Assembly: GCA_002559145.1 (NCBI GenBank)
Contig: NTXX01000006.1
Span: 86,648 to 150,647, forward strand
Direction of reading: 5' to 3'
Source of the DNA: Bacillus sp. AFS006103
GTDB taxonomy: Bacteria > Bacillota > Bacilli > Bacillales > Cytobacillaceae
DNA: 64,000 bases
The notes below the pieces were generated by a model. The model saw nothing but the letters and a program-made list of their open reading frames with translations. It did not search any database and was not told the DNA's origin. The position numbers were made by a program, and so were the translations under genes. Numbering within the stretch: position 1 is the stretch's first letter; each line of letters starts with the position of its first letter. Positions 27,501 through 35,066 of this stretch are shown in pieces.

Positions 27501-28151
27501 AAATTAACTGTCACTGCCAACGACACTGCTGGGAACCAACAGGCTTCCTCTATTACGTATACAGTTGATAACACAGCTCCAGTCATTAGCGGATTACAAG
27601 GATTAAAGGATGGACAAAGATTCTTAGTTGGACAAGATGTCACTGTTATTCCTTTAGCAACGGATAAATTAGATCCGAATCACAGCTTACAGTTTGCTCA
27701 AAAACTGGATACTACTAAAGCCGGGATTCATACAGTTTCTGTCACAGCTTCTGACCAAGCTGGAAATAAGAGTATATTCAAATATTCCTATCATGTTTAC
27801 GATTTCAGCGGGGTTAAAGAACCTATAAATGCGGATGGGACAAGTACATTTAAAAAGAATAGCACGATTCCAGTGAAATTTGATATTTCTGATGGGAAAG
27901 ATTTGGTTAAAGATGCAATTGCTACCCTTCAGATCGTGAAGGTTACAAACTATATTACTAGTACGCCAGTTGATGCTATATCGACATCGGCTGCATCTGA
28001 AGGCAACTTATTCCGCTCATCAGATGGCCAGTATATCTTTAATCTTGGAACAAAGACATTAGACGAGGGCCAATACAAAGCTTTAATCACGATATTACTT
28101 GATGGCAAAAAGATTATTAAAGAATCATCAACCTTCTACATTAGAAAATAA
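21519..28151 (+). CDS. giant secreted Ig-like repeat protein with PxKF-type C-terminus
   Basis: A 2210-aa extracellular protein. Signal peptide at 1-29, an N-terminal beta-rich domain (about 30-160), then 26 tandem domains of about 74 aa (about 160-2095). Each domain begins with VDNTAP-like residues and ends with ATDKAGN...YT, the pattern of bacterial Ig-like domains. The end (about 2100-2210) contains GTSTFKKNSTIPVKFDIS, a PxKF-type domain. Domains fall into six subtypes that recur in fixed order four times. No sortase motif, S-layer homology domain or C-terminal membrane helix is visible, so attachment is unknown. Start behind TAGGAGGAAG; its own terminator follows. Confidence 0.85.
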   Translation: MFKKLQKTLIMLLAVLISGMVPTISAIAAVELVGTSPEFEAVPNKTIEVFPGDQVDFKINLAYSGGNRNNTSGSITVDTDYYLGYSSPPNPTKKLVKYSGETLSASVDNGHIFVGTNVKPGTYIVPINVTISDDKPSTGNSLVNGTNDNLIVRVLPENVKPVVKISNPVQGGFYQSSQLPANPVYTVTDQSTYTSSISGWSTAQGQQTVTVTAIDEYGNVGSSSVTYTVDNTAPVITSDIVNGGVYNSNSLKDKVTSYYTITEPNLQSSSTPDLDLTVGSHTVKITALDKAGNSSEMVINYIIDNEAPTISFKFANGGFYTSTKFNTFNPYYLVEDENLDQSKTNASTASKTEGYQSITVSAADKANNQNSATAGYTIDDTPPTVTINLEDGKYYNASSLSKVGQFYTATDVNILNVQAAGFGSTDGHYKAAVSAVDKADNFTSKTVEYYVDTIDPVITIDATKIANGGLYKSSYLQSLTNFYTVEDVNKDEVEASPFDVTPGSHALTIKATDKAGNSKTETISYIVDDSAPAISFNLTPEGIYNSANLPANYYTTSDNNEVVSVVKDAYNKDEGTHELTVTAMDAAGNTKTATIKYTVDDTAPNVAISLPTNGGVYKSSALPEKPTFSVNELHSYTTQITGFNKGDDGEHEVSVQATDAAGNKGSASVTYTVDNTKPVITSKIIDGGYYNKETLEKIGEYYEVSDANIVHNDITASELILTEGRHKAVISAIDKAGNESVKTIEYTVDNEVPTITFKFEDSGFYTSENFKKFDPYYLVVDENLDESTIKANEVSFAEKENLLTVSASDLAKNANSATAQYTIDDTNPEVTINLVEGKYYNQNEIDSVSDFYSATDKNMFSVNPSGFGKTDGNYHAAVIATDKAGNVTTKSVTYHVDTVDPEITIDASKLANGEFYKASYLENLQDYYTVKDENIDRIDVSPFEKENGTYTFTITATDKAGNSASTSLSYTVDNIAPTISFAIDKEYYKSANLPLEYYTANDENGVVKVESPELDKSEGPHTLTVTAWDTAGNKTSESITYTVDNTAPKVAISLPKEDGFYQTSALPEDPAFTVDEKNPYTTQVLGYNRETETTSTVTVNATDAAGNIGTDSATYTVDNTAPTITSSLIDGEYYNAEALENLGMYYDVSDINLVEDSAKASELDTSEGNHSATITAVDKAGNKAEQTIHYIVDNTVPAISFVFNDEGFYTANTFKTYDPYYQIIDTNLDDSTIKASEFKVTEKRHEVTVSASDKAKNFNSASASYTIDNTEPEVSISLEAGKYYTLAALAELGPYYSATDTNLAKVDASELGTIDGTYTATVTATDKAGNLTTKSVTYHVDNTAPEIEIDATKLTDGGFYNADYLKGISGDLYTVTDHNPKTDSASALIFEEGNHNYTVTATDKAGNTTRKTISYTVDNTAPTVTFTLTPEGYYQTAKLPGTYYNAADNNEGLIVNADTFVKTEGIHTLVVTATDKAGNSITNSIKYTVDNTAPVVSIEKPQQGQYYQSADLPAEKPVYKITDTNPYDFNIVGYNKEDESEHTVSIIATDVAGNVGTASVTYTVDNTKPTITSALSEGGIYNADTLRALSQYYSAQDTNLDPESIHASNLILTEGSHTATINAADRAGNEANLTIHYTVDNTKPAISFNFDDNGFFTSEKFKMFDPYYFIVDENLDDDSVDFKGLSFTEDKHELSVNAADKAGNSNSAKASYTIDNTAPEVSLSIEAGKYYNLAALEKLGQYWTATDTNLFDVQHTALATTDGTYTATVTATDNAGNVTTKSVEYHLDNTAPVIQMEEAKLKDGGFYNASYLKDLTEKPYSVTENNPATDSASAFKFDEGTYEYTVTATDKAGNTSPKTISYTVDNTNPTISLKIKENGIYTSAVLNEIGQYYSTSDNNNDVTVEDDSLITDKDGTYTLKVIATDKAGNISTASVTYTVDDTKPVVSFFLTNGQHYTTQALSEALSGPRTYYAVTDEHLADIQADPLQTDEGVHKLTVTANDTAGNQQASSITYTVDNTAPVISGLQGLKDGQRFLVGQDVTVIPLATDKLDPNHSLQFAQKLDTTKAGIHTVSVTASDQAGNKSIFKYSYHVYDFSGVKEPINADGTSTFKKNSTIPVKFDISDGKDLVKDAIATLQIVKVTNYITSTPVDAISTSAASEGNLFRSSDGQYIFNLGTKTLDEGQYKALITILLDGKKIIKESSTFYIRK

Positions 28152-28159
28152 TCGCAACG

Positions 28160-28192
28160 AACCCCGCCTTACAGCAGGCGGGGTTTGTTTGT
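28160..28192 (+). terminator. terminator after repeat protein
   Basis: AACCCCGCCT-TACAGC-AGGCGGGGTT stem followed by a T-rich tail. Confidence 0.9.
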
Positions 28193-28224
28193 TTTGATTT
28201 TTCATCAAACAAAGCATGAAATCC

Positions 28225-28836
28225 TCACTTATTCATATTTGCCAAAAATCCGCCAAGCAAGTCGTCGATATTTTCTTCCATTTCCGCTTCTTCAACTACT
28301 GGCTCCTTGTCCTTAGCACCTTCCCAATCAAAGTCACTAAGGTCATCATCCATGTCACTCAAGTCGATAGGGGAGGACGGTTCATCTTCTTTAGCCGCAG
28401 AACTTTCTAGGTAACCTGTATTCTTCATAGAATCCCCAGGCAGTTCCTCGGGAAATACTTCCTCTTGGAGGTACAAGGCCTCGTCAATATCTAATGAGCG
28501 GCTGTTTAAGGAAGCAAGTAAAGCAGTGGAGCGAACTGGATCAGAGACAAGCTGATAAAGAATACTTCCTAGTAATGCCTCAGAGTGCTCATGCTTTAAC
28601 CAATCTCGTTGCGCCTTCGTTAATTTCTGGGGGAGGGGGATCGTGATCGTTTCCTTTTCCCGCGAATGAGAACTATTCACTCCCTGCATCACAAACTCAG
28701 CAATTTTACTTGAAAAATTTCTTCTCTCTGTCTCTTTTAACTTTTGTAAATGTTTTAAGATATGGTCAGGTGTATCAGAGGGGACGCGAAAGGAAATCGC
28801 TTGCCCCCTCTGAACCTCAGAGGCTGATTTCTTCAT
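28225..28836 (-). CDS. ParR-like DNA-binding adaptor (putative)
   Basis: Protein of 203 aa placed 13 bp after the actin-like gene in the same operon. The first 55 residues (AISFRVPSDTPDHILKHLQK ... FSSKIAEFVMQG) fit a ribbon-helix-helix DNA-binding fold: one strand then two helices. The middle is a charged linker. The acidic C-terminus ends with a short amphipathic segment, DDLLGGFLANMNK. In type II partition systems ParR binds the centromere with its N-terminus and the actin filament end with its C-terminal helix, and the layout here matches. No full-length family is recognised, so the role is inferred from position and architecture. Confidence 0.6.
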   Translation of the reverse strand: MKKSASEVQRGQAISFRVPSDTPDHILKHLQKLKETERRNFSSKIAEFVMQGVNSSHSREKETITIPLPQKLTKAQRDWLKHEHSEALLGSILYQLVSDPVRSTALLASLNSRSLDIDEALYLQEEVFPEELPGDSMKNTGYLESSAAKEDEPSSPIDLSDMDDDLSDFDWEGAKDKEPVVEEAEMEENIDDLLGGFLANMNK

Positions 28837-28849
28837 ATGATCACCTTAT

Positions 28850-30025
28850 TTAGCTTTTTACAGGTTCAACTTTAACCGCTTTTTGTTTCTCTGCTTTACG
28901 AACAAAATCCTGAATAAGTTTATAGTAAGCATTCGCCATCATCCAAATACTTTCTTTCTCATCTTCAAAGAAATCAATGTTATATCCGTCTAAATTGTTA
29001 TTTAATGTTTTAAGGTATTCTTTTAAGACATTAGCACCGCCGCCCACAAAGTAGCAAATTTCTGTCTGTGAGTTCTTCTGCCAAACATTACGCAATAAAC
29101 GATATTGCTTCTTGGCTAAATCAAGCAGAATTCGGTCCGTTATATCATGCACACTTGTCCGGCTTCCTTTAACCATAATATGGTTTCGATCACTTTTCTT
29201 GGTGATAATATCTACCACATCACGGCGGCTGTCTAATTCCACACCATGCTTGGACCGAATCTCTTCGCGAATCGCTTCTAATGATTCTGACACCCCAAGA
29301 TTAAATCCTTGTGCTTTATCATCATCGACATTGCGATTTTTGATGACAGCGATATCTGTAGATAATCCGCCGATATCCTGAATTAATATGCGTTTATCAA
29401 TCAAATCTTTATTAATTACTTTTCCGCTATTATCTAAAACAAGATTAATAAATGCAGCAAATCCTTCTGGATATACCTTTACTTCTTCAAATTTAATATT
29501 TACTTTCAAGCCTTGGTACTTTGGTGTAACTAAGAATTCTACTTGATGAACGGAACCAACTAATTTAGAACGATAGCCAGCATCCTTGCCTTCCTTTACT
29601 TCGCGAAGGGGGAGACCTGTTCCCAACGTGTAGTTAGCATCAATCACATTTTTTGTGCGTGGGAAAGCATGTGAATTATTTTCCTTTACTGCATCTAATG
29701 CTAAGGTAGCAAAAAGCATAATTAATGTTTGGTCTTCCTCAGACTTGCTGCTGCCAGGATCCAATTCCATCGCATTATTACTTTTCGTCGCTAAATTACC
29801 AATGCGGAAAATTCCGTTGTTCTCTTTTAAAGCAGGGGAGTGGACCTTGATATGAATTCCATCTAATGGATTTTTTGAATCAAGCTCTTCAATACCAATA
29901 ACAGGTCGATCTTCTGTATCCCTAGCAATAATGTTTGGAATATTCAGTTCATATTCTAATTCGCCAAAAATAGCCTTAATCGAGTCATTACCTACGTCAA
30001 TTGCCGCAACTCTGGATTTATTCAT
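28850..30025 (-). CDS. ParM/StbA-like bacterial actin
   Basis: Actin-fold ATPase, 391 aa. Phosphate 1 loop AAIDVGNDSIKAIFG near residue 8, phosphate 2 loop IQDIGGLSTDIAVI near 214, and adenosine motif CYFVGGGANVLKEYL near 330 are all present. The length is near Alp7A and larger than ParM of R1. It is not MreB, FtsA or DnaK. ParM-type proteins polymerise to push or pull DNA apart and are normally plasmid-borne. It is first in a two-gene operon with the ParR-like gene, and a repeat array lies about 130-340 bp upstream. Start behind AAAAGGA. Confidence 0.8.
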   Translation of the reverse strand: MNKSRVAAIDVGNDSIKAIFGELEYELNIPNIIARDTEDRPVIGIEELDSKNPLDGIHIKVHSPALKENNGIFRIGNLATKSNNAMELDPGSSKSEEDQTLIMLFATLALDAVKENNSHAFPRTKNVIDANYTLGTGLPLREVKEGKDAGYRSKLVGSVHQVEFLVTPKYQGLKVNIKFEEVKVYPEGFAAFINLVLDNSGKVINKDLIDKRILIQDIGGLSTDIAVIKNRNVDDDKAQGFNLGVSESLEAIREEIRSKHGVELDSRRDVVDIITKKSDRNHIMVKGSRTSVHDITDRILLDLAKKQYRLLRNVWQKNSQTEICYFVGGGANVLKEYLKTLNNNLDGYNIDFFEDEKESIWMMANAYYKLIQDFVRKAEKQKAVKVEPVKS

Positions 30026-30157
30026 AAAATATCATTCCTTTTCATTTAATGGATTTATTTTTTAATAATTATGTAGTTCTAGTTTACCTCTTTAAGAGTA
30101 TAGAAGAATACTAGATTCTTCAATAATTTCCACTTAAAAATAATATAACTGTAAAAA

Positions 30158-30365
30158 TGTAAACAACGTGTAAACTTTCGCGCATTGTTTACATTTTTGT
30201 AAACAACAATAACAAACCTGTATACATTGTACCATTACAACATGTGTACAGGTTTGTATACATGTAAACGCATTTGTAAACATTGTGTATACAAAAAGTA
30301 AACTTGTATACATTTTCGTAAACAACTAGTGTATTACCGTAAACTTGTAAACATATTTGTTTACA
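30158..30365. repeat. centromere-like array of TGTAAAC/TGTATAC heptamers
   Basis: About 17 copies of a 7-bp word in roughly 210 bp upstream of the actin-like gene. TGTAAAC: 30158, 30169, 30198, 30263, 30275, 30346; inverted GTTTACA: 30187, 30359; TGTATAC: 30219, 30255, 30286, 30305; close variants (AGTAAAC, CGTAAAC, TGTACAG, TGTACCA): 30228, 30245, 30297, 30317, 30338. Many starts are 11-12 bp apart, others 8 bp. Iterated sites upstream of parM are the hallmark of parC-type centromeres. The gap 30026-30157 shows nothing else certain. Confidence 0.8.
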
Positions 30366-30383
30366 TTCTTAAATGAATGCATA

Positions 30384-30417
30384 AAAAAGACCTAAGGCCC
30401 TCATAGCCCTTAGGTCT
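30384..30417 (-). terminator. terminator after DUF3052-like gene
   Basis: AGACCTAAGG-N10-CCTTAGGTCT with a seven-base T-run on the minus strand; it separates this gene from the partition-like array. Confidence 0.85.
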
Positions 30418-30432
30418 GCTAGCTGATAGAAG

Positions 30433-30885
30433 TCATTGCTGCTCGGTCCGTTTTTTCCCAACTTCCGTAACAGCAAAACTCCGTTTCATTGTCTTAATTT
30501 GTTCTGGCTTCCGGAATCTCAATGCAGACCAATCTTCATCAATAGCAATTTGCCGAACCGGTTCATATCCTTTTTCAGCAAGTAGGTACATAACCGTGTC
30601 ACGGCTGCAGTCTGAACCTTTATATGTCTTTGATGATTTTTTAGGATAGCAAAGCCAAAACAGTCCATTCTCTTTCACGAAACTTTCCGCACTCTTTGCA
30701 AAAGCTTGAAGCTCATCATTACTGGTTCCAAATACCTGGACAAAATCATAGCCCTCTTTAAATTCACCATGTTTATGAACATTTCCTTCAAAGGATGCCA
30801 TAACCTCTTCATAGGCTTTGGGTGCGTTAATGATTAATACAGCTTGCCCTTGATCCTTAAACTGAAGCTTTTTGATAACGGACAA
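30433..30885 (-). CDS. DUF3052-like protein
   Basis: Small soluble protein, 150 aa. The core [20 protein letters not shown] followed by [23 protein letters not shown] and [14 protein letters not shown] resembles the DUF3052 family (WLCYPK and DEDWSALR blocks). The start is TTG at 30885, about seven bases after AGGGGG. It is a single-gene unit ending in a strong terminator. Function unknown. It is adjacent to the partition-like cassette, but the intervening terminator argues against a shared transcript. Confidence 0.65.
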   Translation of the reverse strand: MSVIKKLQFKDQGQAVLIINAPKAYEEVMASFEGNVHKHGEFKEGYDFVQVFGTSNDELQAFAKSAESFVKENGLFWLCYPKKSSKTYKGSDCSRDTVMYLLAEKGYEPVRQIAIDEDWSALRFRKPEQIKTMKRSFAVTEVGKKRTEQQ

Positions 30886-31118
30886 ATGTAATCCCCCTAT
30901 CTACATATCTAGCCTTCGCTCATCGAACTAGCTACCATTTCTTCACCAACATAAAGATAATACCATTTTTCATTATCATTCAACCAGCCCGTCACTACCG
31001 TCTCTTTACTGCTAATTTACAATTTCTTGTCACAATCCGAAAAGGCACCGTAAGACTTGAAAAAAAGATAGCATTTGGGTATGGTAAACTTACAATTCTC
31101 CACTTAAGGGTGTGTAAC

Positions 31119-31826
31119 ATGCGTATTAATAAATTTATTAGCGAGTCTGGCAAAGCATCTAGAAGAGGAGCAGATAAGTTAATTAGTGAAGGAAGAGTTA
31201 CGATTAATGGGAAGGTCGCGGAAATAGGGAGTCAGGTTGAGCCTGGCGATGATGTTCGCATTAGCGGAAGCCCGATTAAAGTTACTGCAAATTATGTCTA
31301 TATCGCCTTAAATAAACCTGTTGGGATAACAAGTACAACGGAAAGACATATCAAGGGAAATATCATCGACTTAGTCAATCATCCCTTACGAATATTCCAC
31401 ATCGGCCGTTTGGATAAGGAATCTGATGGTTTAATCCTTCTGACGAATGATGGAGATATTGTTAACGAAATTTTGCGTGCTGAGAATAAGCATGAGAAAG
31501 AATATATCGTAACCGTCGACAAACCGATCACTCCTGAATTTTTAAAAAGAATGGCAGCAGGTGTCGAAATTTTGGATACAAAGACATTGCCGTGTAAAGT
31601 TACCCAACTTTCTAAATATGTATTTCAGATTATCCTAACCCAAGGTCTCAATCGGCAAATCCGCCGGATGTGTTCTGCTCTTGGTTATGGAGTTGTTAGG
31701 CTGCAACGGACTCGAATCATGAATATTCAATTAGGCAATCTACCAATTGGACAGTGGCGCGATTTGTCAAAGAAAGAACGGAATCAATTATTTGCGGATC
31801 TTAATTATCAGCCGAAGGAATGGTAA
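31119..31826 (+). CDS. RNA pseudouridine synthase, RluF/RsuA family
   Basis: Enzyme of 235 aa that isomerises uridine in RNA. An N-terminal S4 RNA-binding domain ([20 protein letters not shown] ... [10 protein letters not shown]) is followed by the catalytic domain, with the active-site motif [17 protein letters not shown] containing the nucleophilic Asp near residue 95, and [18 protein letters not shown] near 168, which is RluF-like. Start taken at the ATG at 31119 (AAGGG eight bases upstream), not the earlier GTG. Likely modifies 23S rRNA as RluF does, though other RsuA-family targets remain possible. Confidence 0.85.
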   Translation: MRINKFISESGKASRRGADKLISEGRVTINGKVAEIGSQVEPGDDVRISGSPIKVTANYVYIALNKPVGITSTTERHIKGNIIDLVNHPLRIFHIGRLDKESDGLILLTNDGDIVNEILRAENKHEKEYIVTVDKPITPEFLKRMAAGVEILDTKTLPCKVTQLSKYVFQIILTQGLNRQIRRMCSALGYGVVRLQRTRIMNIQLGNLPIGQWRDLSKKERNQLFADLNYQPKEW

Positions 31827-31969
31827 ACAATAATCCATCGAAAGCCTTTACCTTGTTTTCTTATATGAATATTATTTTCTCATAAAACAAAAGTGATTCT
31901 AGATTGCCAACTTTATTTTTGCTAAAATAGAATTATGTTTTTTATTTGGAAACTCTTGAGGTGGAAAAT

Positions 31970-32509
31970 TTGGATATTGGATCAAAAATTCGTACGATAC
32001 GCAATCGAAAAAAAATCACGATTGCTCAAATGTGTGAAGGAACAGGGCTTTCAAAGGGATTTATCAGCAATGTTGAAAACAATAACACCTCTCCATCGAT
32101 TAGCACTTTACAAACCATCTCAACCTTCCTTGGGGTGCCGTTACCTTATTTATTGTTGGAAAAAAAGCAGCACATGCGGGTCGTTCGAAAGGATGAGAGG
32201 ACCTATTCTACATTTAACAGCTTGAAAATAGAACATTTAACCTCCAAAGGCGGATTACGTATGATGCAGGTTGAATTTCCTCCAGGGGCTTCTATGGGTG
32301 AATTAAACGCCCATGAAGGAGAGGAATGTCATTTAGTGTTGGAGGGAAGAGTTCAAGCAGAACAAGGGGAAGACTCGATGATTATAGAAGAAGGGGACTC
32401 CTTCAGTTGGAATGCCAGTGTACCGCATTTTGTAAGAAATATTGGTGAGGGAAAAGCAGTGGTATTAATTTCCATATATTCCGACAGCGAACTGAATGAC
32501 ATTTTTTAA
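31970..32509 (+). CDS. XRE family regulator with cupin sensor domain
   Basis: Regulator of 179 aa. N-terminal XRE-type helix-turn-helix (IGSKIRTIRNRKKITIAQMC then GTGLSKGFISNVENNNTSPS) and a C-terminal cupin barrel (about 100-170; GELNAHEGEECHLVLEGRVQ and EEGDSFSWNASVPHFVRN). This architecture includes the PuuR type. Start chosen at TTG 31970 with GAGGTGG five bases upstream; an earlier TTG at 31946 has no ribosome site. The gene converges on an amine-oxidase gene, so an amine or amino acid signal is plausible but not shown. Confidence 0.82.
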   Translation: MDIGSKIRTIRNRKKITIAQMCEGTGLSKGFISNVENNNTSPSISTLQTISTFLGVPLPYLLLEKKQHMRVVRKDERTYSTFNSLKIEHLTSKGGLRMMQVEFPPGASMGELNAHEGEECHLVLEGRVQAEQGEDSMIIEEGDSFSWNASVPHFVRNIGEGKAVVLISIYSDSELNDIF

Positions 32510-32548
32510 TCTCAAGCTATCTCTCGCTGATGACTTGTGTGTCAAAAA

Positions 32549-32596
32549 AGGCTGACTAAAATGGAACTGTAGGTTCCATTTCAGTCAGCCTTTTTT
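32549..32596. terminator. bidirectional terminator
   Basis: Long stem: GGCTGACT-AAAATGGAAC paired with GGTTCCATTT-CAGTCAGCC, then a T-run, between converging regulator and amine oxidase genes. Confidence 0.88.
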
Positions 32597-34142
32597 AAAT
32601 TAAATCTTCTATTACCTCTTGGGCAGCCCTCTCTCCAGTCTCGACCGCTCCATTTAAATAACCCGGATAATGGATGGATGTGTGCTCACCGGCAAAGAAA
32701 ATATTGCCTTCTCGTTCCCCTCCAATACCCGCAAATTTGGTGTATTGTCCTACTTTCCAATACGAATAGGCCCCTTTGGTCCATTGGTTACTAAGCCAGT
32801 GGTCTATAGTAGCTAAACCATTCCAATGACTAATACATCCTGGCAATACTGGCTCTAGCTTGTCCAAAAATTCTTTCGTCGTCTCTATTAAGTTCTTTTC
32901 TGTGAAGGCAAACTGCTGTGTAGCTGTTTCACCTCCTGTAAAATTTACAAGAATTCCTGAGTTGCCTCGTTGAGCTCGTGAAGCTTCAAACGTCTGCTGA
33001 TAGCCTGTATCCGCAAATGTATCACCATTATTGCCAAGCTCATTCCAGAACCGACTGGCAAACTGGGCATGTAGCTTTGTATTTACACCCATTCCCAACT
33101 CTTCAATCGCTGTCTTTTTTAAAGGACGAAATCTTGTATTCTCATAATCTATCGTCCTTAAAATCCTAAAAGGTATCGCCATAATTACTTTATCTGCTAC
33201 TACCTTCAATTCCTTTTCATTATTTCGAAAAACAAGCCTTATTTTATTTTGACCGAACTGTTCAATCCTTATCAACTGGGAATGGAATCTAATATCTCCA
33301 TCGAGTTTATTTGCTAATATAGTAGGGAGCTGGTCATTGCCGCCCTTAATATGAAAGCATTCATCTGAGTCACCGTACATCCGAAAGTGCTCCTTTTGAG
33401 CAGACCCCAACAAATAAAGAAGATTTAAGGCACTTTGCTCTTGAGCATCCGCTCCATTTTCGATCGTATAGGCTAATGCTAATAATCGACCAAATCTTGA
33501 TTGGATTCCTCCCGGAACTGTTTCATTAATATAGTCGGTGATGGACATATGATCTAGTTCCAATCCTCTATCCGTATAATGATTATAAAGGGTCGTTTCC
33601 CCAACATCGTTAAGATCCTTTTGTAGTTTTGGGAGGATTTTTATAAAATCATTCGTTACTTCAGCAAATGTATAGGGGCTTTTGTCAAAGAAATAAAACG
33701 GGGTGCTATCAACGGGTTCTGCCTTGATTAAATGGTCGAATTCTAAACCTAGCTCTTTAGCAAGTTCCTGAATTTCGATATGGCAAGTATCTATTAATTC
33801 CCCGCCGCGTTCAACAATTTGACCATCATTGAAAAACCCTCTTCGGGTCCAACAACGCCCACCTACCCGATCCGTTGCTTCATAAATGGTTGCTGGAATC
33901 CCAGCCTGTTTCAGTCGGTAGGCACAGGTGAGGCCCGCCAATCCTGCTCCCACTATAACGATTCTAGGTGTTGCAGCACTACTCGTGTTCATGTTACAAA
34001 GTTCCATGTCATTAAGAAGAGCCACTTTTGAAGGATTATCGGCTCTTGTAATAGATTGTCCGGTACTACTTTCTAACTCCATTCCAGTACCTGCCAACGC
34101 AAACGATTTCTGCAGTATACTTGCTAATGGCGTTCGTGCCAA
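32595..34142 (-). CDS. flavin monoamine oxidase family protein
   Basis: FAD-dependent oxidase, 515 aa. An N-terminal extension of about 60 aa precedes the dinucleotide motif VIVGAGLAGLTCAYRLKQAG, then VGGRCWT, and the C-terminal FAD motif FFAGEHTSIHYPGYLNGAVE. This is the pattern of bacterial amine and L-amino-acid oxidases (YobN-like). The start is a TTG at 34142 preceded by AAGGGG. It probably oxidises a primary amine or amino acid with release of ammonia and hydrogen peroxide; the substrate cannot be read. There is no signal peptide. Upstream, 34143-34343 holds a short palindrome (ACTATC-GAAG-GATAGT, 34193-34208). Confidence 0.82.
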   Translation of the reverse strand: MARTPLASILQKSFALAGTGMELESSTGQSITRADNPSKVALLNDMELCNMNTSSAATPRIVIVGAGLAGLTCAYRLKQAGIPATIYEATDRVGGRCWTRRGFFNDGQIVERGGELIDTCHIEIQELAKELGLEFDHLIKAEPVDSTPFYFFDKSPYTFAEVTNDFIKILPKLQKDLNDVGETTLYNHYTDRGLELDHMSITDYINETVPGGIQSRFGRLLALAYTIENGADAQEQSALNLLYLLGSAQKEHFRMYGDSDECFHIKGGNDQLPTILANKLDGDIRFHSQLIRIEQFGQNKIRLVFRNNEKELKVVADKVIMAIPFRILRTIDYENTRFRPLKKTAIEELGMGVNTKLHAQFASRFWNELGNNGDTFADTGYQQTFEASRAQRGNSGILVNFTGGETATQQFAFTEKNLIETTKEFLDKLEPVLPGCISHWNGLATIDHWLSNQWTKGAYSYWKVGQYTKFAGIGGEREGNIFFAGEHTSIHYPGYLNGAVETGERAAQEVIEDLI

Positions 34143-34303
34143 GAAAAACCAGCCCCTTTATGAAAAATAAAAGCCATGCCAATGATTGATTAACTATCGA
34201 AGGATAGTAATTATCAATAATTTATGCATGGAGTCTTCATTTGCATGGGACAAGAAGCCGGTTCCTTCCTTTATTTTTTAAATCTCCACCTATTAAAAAG
34301 AGA

Positions 34304-34336
34304 AAACCTACCCTTCACAGCGTAAAAGGTAGGTTT
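34304..34336 (-). terminator. terminator after lysine-type ABC operon
   Basis: AAACCTACC ... GGTAGGTTT stem followed on the minus strand by TCTCTTTTT. Confidence 0.8.
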
Positions 34337-34343
34337 CTATAAT

Positions 34344-35066
34344 CTATAATACCTGGTTCAAAAACCGTTGGGTTCGTTCGTGTTTTGGATGGACAAAGAT
34401 TTCACTCGGATGTCCTTCTTCAATAATATTCCCGTCTGCAAGCATAATGACTCGGTCCGCGACTTCTTTCGCGAAGCCCATTTCATGGGTCACAATGACC
34501 ATTGTCATTCCTTCACGTGCGAGATCCTTCATTACCTGAAGTACTTCGCCCACGAGCTCTGGATCCAAGGCGGATGTCGGCTCATCAAAGAGCATTACTT
34601 TTGGTTCCATAGCCAAAGCTCTTGCAATCGCCACCCGCTGCTTTTGCCCCCCGGATAGCTGGTCCGGATAATAGTTAGCTTTATCCTCTAAACCAACCTT
34701 TTTTAAAAGAGCGATAGCTTTGGCACTTGCTGCTTCCTTGGTTTCCTTTCGAACGAAAATCGGGGCTTCGGTAATATTTTCGAGTACGGTTTTATGCGGG
34801 AAAAGATTAAAATGCTGAAACACCATTCCAACCTTTTCTCTTACTTTATTTAAGTTCGTTTTGACGAGGTCTACCTTTTCTGAATCGATGATAATCTCCC
34901 CGCGCTCTGCCACTTCTAAAAAGTTTAAGCAGCGAAGCAGTGTGCTTTTCCCGGAGCCACTGGCGCCGATAAGAACCACTACTTCTTTCTCGCTGACGTT
35001 TATGTCAATATTCTTTAATACTTCGAGCTTACCAAAGGACTTTGATAGATGATGGACTTCAATCAT
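34344..35066 (-). CDS. polar amino acid ABC transporter ATP-binding protein (probable lysine)
   Basis: ATPase of an amino acid importer, 240 aa, of the GlnQ/HisP family. Walker [19 protein letters not shown], then Q-loop [20 protein letters not shown], signature [18 protein letters not shown], Walker [21 protein letters not shown]-loop VTHEMGFA. All motifs are canonical. Its ATG overlaps the permease stop by four bases (ATGA), so the two are coupled. Last gene of a binding protein-permease-ATPase operon under a lysine riboswitch, which makes lysine the probable substrate. Confidence 0.92.
   Translation of the reverse strand: MIEVHHLSKSFGKLEVLKNIDINVSEKEVVVLIGASGSGKSTLLRCLNFLEVAERGEIIIDSEKVDLVKTNLNKVREKVGMVFQHFNLFPHKTVLENITEAPIFVRKETKEAASAKAIALLKKVGLEDKANYYPDQLSGGQKQRVAIARALAMEPKVMLFDEPTSALDPELVGEVLQVMKDLAREGMTMVIVTHEMGFAKEVADRVIMLADGNIIEEGHPSEIFVHPKHERTQRFLNQVL

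Noticed and set aside
30134..30325. 63-codon open frame on the minus strand through the heptamer array
   Set aside because: Its Thr/Cys/Tyr-rich composition follows from TGTAAAC and TGTATAC repeats being translated, and there is no ribosome site.
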